Below are positions 57,778-64,000 of a stretch of DNA of 64,000 nt, in pieces. Origin of the DNA: Guillardia theta CCMP2712 (Eukaryota > Cryptophyceae > Pyrenomonadales > Geminigeraceae); contig NW_005434608.1 of NCBI RefSeq assembly GCF_000315625.1, positions 169,846 through 233,845 on the forward strand, written 5' to 3'. Every line of letters begins with the position of its first letter. Position 1 is the stretch's first letter. The notes under the pieces are model-generated. The model had not been told where the DNA came from. It saw nothing but the letters and a program-made list of their open reading frames with translations, and made no database searches. Both the position numbers and the translations under genes were made by a program.

Positions 57778-60700
57778 ATGTCCGGGAGGGCAGGGGAAAA
57801 GTTCGCGGAGGGCGACTATGACGGATGCATGGCAGGTGAGAAGATTCGAGGAGAAGAGGATGATGACCTAGAAGATATGCTTGCTTGTGACGTGCTCAGA
57901 TGAGATCGAATGTACAGGATAGGAAAGATCGTGCCTGACATGTTGATTGTTGTTTCACGGTGGGGAGGGGGGGCGGGGAAATGCCATTGAAGATGTGATG
58001 AGCTTGAAAGAGGCAGTGCTCTATGGAAGTTGAGATAAATGGTTTTGTATGAAAATGATCGTTCTCCTCGATTGTTGCGATGTGATGCTGGCAAGGAAAC
58101 AGCATGCAGCAATGAAAGATGACTGTACAGATGTCGTTGTGCACTATGGGCATGATTGGTAGAAGTTGACAGCAGAGCTGTTAGCATGAGACACGTGGTA
58201 GAGACAGATACCATAGGTGATGAGGAGAGACAAAGAGTCGAGGAAGAATAGAAGGATGAATCCATGATGATAATGACGCGATGGCGGATCCTGACCGTGA
58301 CGTGACACCCATTGCAGAGTTGGACAATGTAAGAGCCACGAAATCGTCAGACTTCAAGGTACTTGTGGGATTCTACAAGACAATTCATTCTCTTTGACGC
58401 TGGTGAAGGTGTTACACAACATGGAAGTTTGCCTGGGATACAAGAATTCCTTTGCCAATCCCAAGGAACTCCTTGCAAAACTTCAGTCGCTCAAGGCCGA
58501 CGTCGACCTGAAACGAAACGAAGGCGGCGAGAATGAAGACTTTGCTTTTGATGATGTAACACACCTACTTCTTGGTCGCCGAGTCTACATCGATCGTTTT
58601 GAGCCCTGCATTTTTAGGTTGATACAGCCATGCTCAACTGCAACATTGCTGTCCTTGCGCTTCAACTAAGAAAATACGCCACTGCAACGGAAGCTCTGGA
58701 CAGGCTCTTCAGGTCTCCCCTTGTTGTAGGATTTCCGGTGTGTGTTGATGGTTCCTTGTTTCGATTCAGGAACATTGAACCTCTGGATGAACTCCTTGCC
58801 GCGAGAATCTGTATGATGCTTCTTGATTCTCTGTCTGTACAGAGACTGCCCGAGAAGGCTGCTCAGGTTTGTGTCAAGGGCTAGGCTGTGCATCATCTGA
58901 AGATACATGGTAGGTCTTGAACTTTCTGGAAAAGACCATCCTAGCTCTGTTTGCTTCAAAAGCAAGTGTCGACCCCTCAAACAGTTCCCAAGATTCGAAC
59001 ACCGCAAGCTCCAAAACAGATGGCCTTGGAGAATTTCAGAAGTATGGTTTTGTCTCTCTTCCTCAGCTTAAGATCTTGCTGTCTATCTACAAAGCAAAAC
59101 ATTACCTCTTCCATGGCAACGCGAAAGCAGCCAAGAGGGAGATCAAGGCTGCCATTGCGGGGAGCCAGCCTGCTGAGTTGGCATCGCCTCTGATGTTAAA
59201 AGCTCATTTGGAGTATTTGAGGGGAAACTTCAGAAAGGCACAGAAGCTCTTGTGCTCAAGCTCTCTGAGCGATCAGCCTTTCCGAGCTTTTCAACTAAAC
59301 AACATGGGCTGTCTACATTATCGCTCCAGAAAGTATGGTATTGCAGCAATGTACTTCCGTAGATCGATACAGGAGCTGTCCAAAGTACGAACCTCCAAAT
59401 TTTTGTCAGGGCTGATGAGTACTGCAGGGCAATGAACAGACTGAGAGGTCCAAGATGGAGGCAATCTGCTGTGTCAAACGTGAGGAAGTTCTGTATAACC
59501 TAGGCCTTCAAAATCTTCTTTTGGGAAGGTATAGATTCTGTTACTCTCTCACGAGACATCTGAATCTTTGGTTTGACCAGACCGGAAGCCGCATTCTCTT
59601 GTTTGAGAGAAGCTTCCCGTTTGCTGTACAATCGTCCAAGACTATGGATCCGTCTGTCAGAGTGCTGCATCGCCCGCCATCATATCTGCACCCGCCAGGT
59701 AACGAGGGCTCTGATGAACTCTGGGGCCGGGACTGAGCTTGTCACAGAGTGACTCCCGGCAGTCCTCCGACTTGATCAAAAGTGTGAGCGGGAAAGGCTC
59801 AAGGAGGAGGGTCCTTGTCCCTATCGGGCTAGCTTCCCTCCGCAGTAGGTGCCTACAGTGTGGACCACCGGACGGTTCCGCGAAAGACGAAAACGGAGAG
59901 CAAGGACCAGGAAATGGAAACGACACGGCTCAACCGTCGAACGAGCATTCCACTGCAACGGGCATTGAAGGCCAGATGACCATGTCGTACGCTCTCCAGT
60001 GCCTGCAGAATGCCTTCTTCTTGATATCGCGAGAAGCGGTTGGCTTTCCTTTGCTCCCTCCTTCTCGTGCCTCTGATCCTCCTTGCCAGCCCGCGATGTT
60101 TGGGAGCTCATGGGGATCTGCGGGATCTCAGCAGGTACGTCGAGTGAGTCGAATCGTCTTCGGGTTGTGAAGGTCGCTCTAGGCTGGAAACCCCAGCGCC
60201 TCCAACGACGATGTCGATGGCGACCATTCGAACGGGAACGGGTCGAGCTCGGCGGGGAAAGACACGGACGAGCAGCAGGCTGGTGTAACGAATCGGTAAC
60301 GAGCAATGATGCGCATGGCTGCCTCTTTGACATGGTGGGTAGGGAACACTCGGTCAACGAGAGGTGGACCCTGAGACAGGTGTGTACTGGGGTGAGGAGC
60401 TGGGGTTTGTGCGTTACGTTCTCGATAGGCTATCCTGTGTAAGATGGCGTATGTTCACCTGTGCCTCGACAATCCTCTCATGTCATTGAAAGCGGTGATG
60501 AGTTCCCTCATCAATGGTAACCTCCCACGTTGCTGACGCAGATGCAGGTCAACGAGCTGCTGGCAAATGAGAGCCAGTGCCGACCAGAGTACTCCTACTC
60601 GGCTCGCATGTACGGCACAGAAGCTCTCTGCTTACTGGAGAAGTCGGAAGAAGCCGTTAATATGCTCGAGCCGCTCATCCAGAAGGACTTGTTCGCAGGT

Positions 60701-61274
60701 ACAAACTCCTCCCCTTCCCCTTCCCTTCCCTCTCCTGCACCGCCCTCCCTCCATCCGTATCCGCTAAACTTGCTCTAGCCGACGTGATCAGTGGATGCGG
60801 TCACGGACAGTCGCCGGCGCGGCGATGCGGCTTGTCACACATGAGCGAAGCTTCAGGTTTGCCTCCTCAGTCATGCACAGCTCCAACTTAGCTGCATGCA
60901 GGCATGGTGGAAACGGCGGCTGCTCGCAGTGCTCTGCATATCAACCTAGCGGCCATCTGCGTGATGCAGGAGAAGCTCAATGAGGCCCATCAGCACGTGC
61001 GGGTAAGGAAGCGACGCCATGCCAGTAGGTCCTGTGCTTGGCTAATGTCGATGCAGATTGCGCTCAACGAGTCTCCTACATGTCCTGCAGGCCTCATGAT
61101 AGCAGTGTACCTGGAGATCCGGAAAGGTACAGCAAGATGTTCAGGCTGATGCTCCTCCTCCTGGCCTATCACCCCTCTCCTCCTTGTCATGCTTCAGTTC
61201 TCACTTCCTCTCCCCCAGGCAACACGGCAGCCGCCTTGAACATTCTCAAGCACCAACGACTCATGGCCTCTTGA
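57778..61274 (+). CDS. CNOT10: CCR4-NOT transcription complex subunit 10 (CNOT10)
   Basis: TPR scaffold subunit of the CCR4-NOT deadenylase, which shortens mRNA tails. Seventeen exons (57778-57835, 58318-58358, 58409-58555, 58618-58712, 58770-58866, 58914-59384, 59428-59528, 59581-59698, 59748-60134, 60183-60295, 60343-60379, 60444-60494, 60542-60698, 60779-60856, 60902-61002, 61057-61126, 61219-61274) give 725 aa, near the human length of 744. Family features: EGDYDGCM, LNCNIAVLALQLRKYATATE, LKAHLEYLRGNFRKAQKLL, FQLNNMGCLHYRSRKYGIAA, VLYNLGLQNLLLGRPEAAFS, RLWIRLSECCIARHHICTR, AMYGTEAL-type MYGTEALCLLEKSEEAVNML, ALHINLAAICVMQEKLNEA and the ending YLEIRKGNTAAALNILKHQ. Several joins were chosen by phase where another donor was available. 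The first intron (482 nt) is the longest. Confidence 0.93.
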
Positions 61275-62790
61275 CAACTTTAGATCTTTGGTTCTTGACT
61301 CCTCTTGGTCTCCTCCTGTCTCATTATCCCCTTCCCCTGAGTCTCCGAGTGTCGGTACGGTACGGTGTGACCGGGTATGGTGTGGCGTGACTCGGACCGT
61401 ACGGTACTGTACGCCGGCCGGAGCCCGGCCCGGGCCCTTCTCTGGAGCGAACTGAGTTGGAAGAGGCTTGCAGACCTGACTAGTCAGTGAGTGGGGCTGC
61501 TGGGTTGAGCTAATGAATCGCAAGGTCTAACTTCGGAATCATTCAAAGTCACAGCACGCAATCACGGCCCGTCTGAGTTACTAGTTACTAAAGTACTCAC
61601 TGAGTCAGTGTCCTCGGATGAGCCCGGGCTACTGATGCCGGGGCCCGGCAAATTTCAAATATTATAAGAATTTTTTAAAAGACCCTCAGCTCTTTTACGT
61701 GTCCGCCCGAAGGCTTACGGGAGGGTGGGGAGGTGGGGTAGAGGAACAAGTTGAAGATAGTGGGATTCGGAAACAGGGGTACTGATTGACTAGAGGTGGT
61801 AGGGGGCCACTGTTGCCATCAACTAAGACTTATCGATATTATTAAATCGAGGGGCTTGAGGGCTACATCGAGACAGTGGAGGGTAAGAAGGGTGGGGTGT
61901 GGTTACCAGGTACTACTGTACACAGAAATTTCTGGTCAAGTTGAGGAGGGGGTGGAGCAGGAGGATGGAAGGGGTGGTGAGAACTGTAGTAGTAGACGTT
62001 AGCGTCCTAGGGGGGTGGTACAAGAAGGAGATAGGGGTGTAGGCGGATTGTGGTAGAGGTGGTAGGGTAGGTGAGGGACCGGGTAGAGGTGGGGGAGCGC
62101 ATGTGCTTTAAAGGATCGCAGGGGGGTGCCTGAAATGTTCAGCTACCTAGGGGTACTGGAAGGGTGGACCGGGGGTGATACGTACACCAAGATGGGTTTG
62201 TAGGGGTAGTGGGTAGTCGGATTTTTCCAGGACCGGATAATTTGAGTTGAAATGAGGGGGTGGTGTTAGTGGTCTCCCTCACATGGGAGTGAGATAAAAC
62301 TAGGACTCCTACTGGTGAGATAACAGTGGGATGGGGGGTGGGTAGGTGAAGTTGAAAGGGTGGGGTAGAAAAGCAAGGCGTGGGAGGGTGGCAGGTTGGA
62401 ATGGTGTGAACAATGGGATGGAAGGATGCAAGCAGCAGCGACGGGGAGAGGAGGGAGGAGGGCAAGGGAGGAGGGTGAGGAACCGAGAGGTCAGAGGAGG
62501 ACAGTGACGTCAGTCATAGCTCGCGTTACAAGATCTCGATGATCCGATGCAGGAGACAAGGCTCGTCAGTCGGATCTGAATCGTGATCTGACGGGGCACT
62601 GAAGATTAGACGTGGGACAATGGTTTTGTGACGCGTCGAACGTAGAAGAAAGCTGTTAAGCTCTGACTGAGAGATCATGTGATGAATGTCATGCTGTCTG
62701 ATATCCACGATGCCCTGATGTTACTCTGCATTTCCCCCGTTTTCCCGGCACTCTTCTGTGAATTTCGTCTGAATCTTCTTCTTGCAGAGC
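61275..62790. repeat. GC-rich core followed by a long GGGGTAGG-rich stretch
   Basis: The part 61350-61640 has CGGTACGGTACGG, GCCGGCCGGAGCCCGGCCCGGGCCC and several ACTCACTGAGTCAGTG/GACTAGTCAGTGAGT words. The part 61700-62480 is dominated on the plus strand by GGTGGGGT, GGGGTAG, GGTGGTAGGG and AGGGTGGG words. This is the clearest example of the core-plus-flank layout seen at 14-15.7 and 31.7-32.5 kb. No gene is supported before the desaturase. Confidence 0.6.
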
Positions 62791-64000
62791 ATGTGCATTT
62801 CATCTAATGCACCTCCAAGGCTTGTTGGAGAAGTCCAACGCAAGCCGCTGCCAAAGCCCGCCGATCAAGCGTTCACCGTTCGATGGCGTCATATAATGGG
62901 GTCGATTCTCGCTGCAAATTTCGCAGTCTTCTGGGCAATTCCTGTCTTTGGTATGGGCCAAGTATGGAAACTTGGTCTGTACCGGATTCTGAGGCCGATA
63001 TTCAATTTCTTTGATCAGAACACATTTCTTCGCTCCTTTGCCAAGAATTATATCTACAGCAAGGAGCTTTACACGGACTTCTTCGCACTGTCAGTGTTCC
63101 TCGCCCTTCAGAACTTCGCCGCGTTGGGGGTTGCGCTGTACTGGCAGGTACGGGTGTGCAGAAGGAATGATATCGCATGCTTACCTCCATACAGGTCAAG
63201 TACGAGTACCTCCCTTGGTGGCTGATCTTCGCTTACTACTGCCAGTGGGTTGGTTTGGGAGGAAGGGGGATGGGAGGTGCATACACGTTGTCTCACAAGG
63301 AGGGGCATCATCGAGGGGGAGGGTTGTACAAGAACTGGATCGCGTCGACCTTTGGGAATGTGTGGGAGAACTGGATGGGATACCTGTATGGCATCGTTCC
63401 GTACAACTTCTCTACCTCGCATGTGTTCCTCCATCATAAGCTGAACGGTGGGAAAGGAGACGCCATGTACCAGTGGGACCTTGATCGGTCGTCATGGAGC
63501 GACTTGATGCTGTTCCAGTACAGGGTGATGGTGTACATGACAGGCTGGAGCAGCATGGAGACTTTCCGAACGCTTGCTGACTCGAACACTGTCATGGCCA
63601 AGAACTACCAGATGCTTTTGAAGGGCATGATCCTCTACTGGGTCGTGTGCCCTAGCGTCTCCCTCTCCCTCTTGGTCGGAGTTGCCGGATGCTCCATCAT
63701 CTCCAGCCTCAAGTTCATGTTCTACATCTGGTTCGAGCCCATGTGCGGGATGGCTTTCTTCCTTGCGCTGATCAACTTCGCCTTCCACGCCTTCATCGAG
63801 TTGGACGAGAGCGGCAGGCACGTCGCGTGCGTGAACTCGACGGTGATCTTCGACGGGGACGATGACTACTGGGGAGAGGACGACCACATGGCCCATCACT
63901 ACTACACCAACGGTGAGCCCGACGTCCCTCCCTGATGCTGCGTGACTAGTGCAACAGTCAGCCATCGTGACCTCCCGGAGCACCAGCAGACTCAGCATCA
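62791..64000 (+). CDS. Membrane fatty-acid desaturase-like protein, cut at the window edge
   Basis: Di-iron membrane enzyme of the fatty-acid desaturase/hydroxylase superfamily; the substrate cannot be read here. Exons 62791-63147, 63195-63912 and 63958 onward. Three histidine boxes are present: HKEGHH (about residue 153), HVFLHH (about 191) and HMAHHYY (about 350). Membrane segments: IMGSILAANFAVFWAIPVFG, FALSVFLALQNFAALGVAL, WLIFAYYCQWVGLGGRGMGG, MILYWVVCPSVSLSLLVGVAG and FFLALINFAFHAFI. The order and spacing fit a desaturase-like fold, but the first box is preceded by an unusual GLGGRGMGGAYTLS stretch. The third exon begins VSHRDLPEHQQTQH and continues past the end. ATG 62791 follows a pyrimidine-rich tcttcttgcag, so an upstream exon is possible. 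Confidence 0.78.

Noticed and set aside
63492-63998. 168-codon minus frame opposite the desaturase
   Set aside because: It is a mirror frame of an exon with clear histidine boxes and membrane helices.

Overview
This is a nuclear window from a eukaryote with dense, intron-rich genes. Almost every gene is split by short GT-AG introns, mostly about 37 to 100 nt. After splicing, the rebuilt coding lengths are whole numbers of codons for nearly every gene, which supports the models. The gene set is eukaryotic: MetAP2, RPB10, DCN1, CNOT10, a p300/CBP-type acetyltransferase and V-ATPase subunit e. Several proteins start with a signal peptide followed by a transit-like segment, and one of these also has a twin-arginine thylakoid-type signal. 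That points to an alga with a complex (secondary) plastid. A cryptophyte such as Guillardia is my best guess, but this is inferred from sequence style and not from a search.

Layout. 0-5 kb: methionine aminopeptidase 2 (+), a poorly resolved gene (-), and a plastid-directed mitochondrial-carrier-family protein (+). 5-10.8 kb: one large 14-exon p300/CBP-like histone acetyltransferase (-). 12.4-13 kb: RNA polymerase subunit RPB10 (+). 13-20 kb: two lineage-specific proteins, an SS18/GIF-like coactivator (-) and DCN1-like neddylation factor (+). 20.7-23.7 kb: a 13-exon gene of unknown function (-). 24.5-31.3 kb: a membrane-anchored pyridine-nucleotide-disulfide oxidoreductase (+, broken by a 100-N assembly gap) and a convergent nuclear zinc-finger protein (-). 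32.6-37 kb: an unresolved gene (-), an STI1/HOP co-chaperone with a signal peptide (+), and a single-TM protein with tandem repeats ending in YHPA (-). 38.4-42.5 kb: GH36 alpha-galactosidase (+) and a small basic protein (-). 43.4-51 kb: V-ATPase subunit e (+), a multi-TM protein with a histone-H1-like tail (+), a luminal J-protein (-), and two convergent PDZ proteins. 52.3-55.9 kb: two almost identical head-to-head copies of a Cys-rich gene flanking a decayed third copy. 57.8-61.3 kb: CNOT10 (+). 62.8 kb to the right edge: a membrane desaturase (+), cut by the window end.

Between the genes lie patches rich in GGGGTAGGG/CCCTACCC and very GC-rich cores of CCGGGCCGG and GAGTC/GACTC words (about 11, 14-15.7, 31.7-32.5, 42.6-43.4, 51.6-52.1, 57.6 and 61.3-62.5 kb). 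They look like one family of dispersed non-coding DNA. The genes do not form a pathway; shared themes are chromatin and transcription (p300-like, SS18-like, RPB10, CNOT10), protein fate (MetAP2, DCN1, STI1, J-protein) and plastid or endomembrane targeting.
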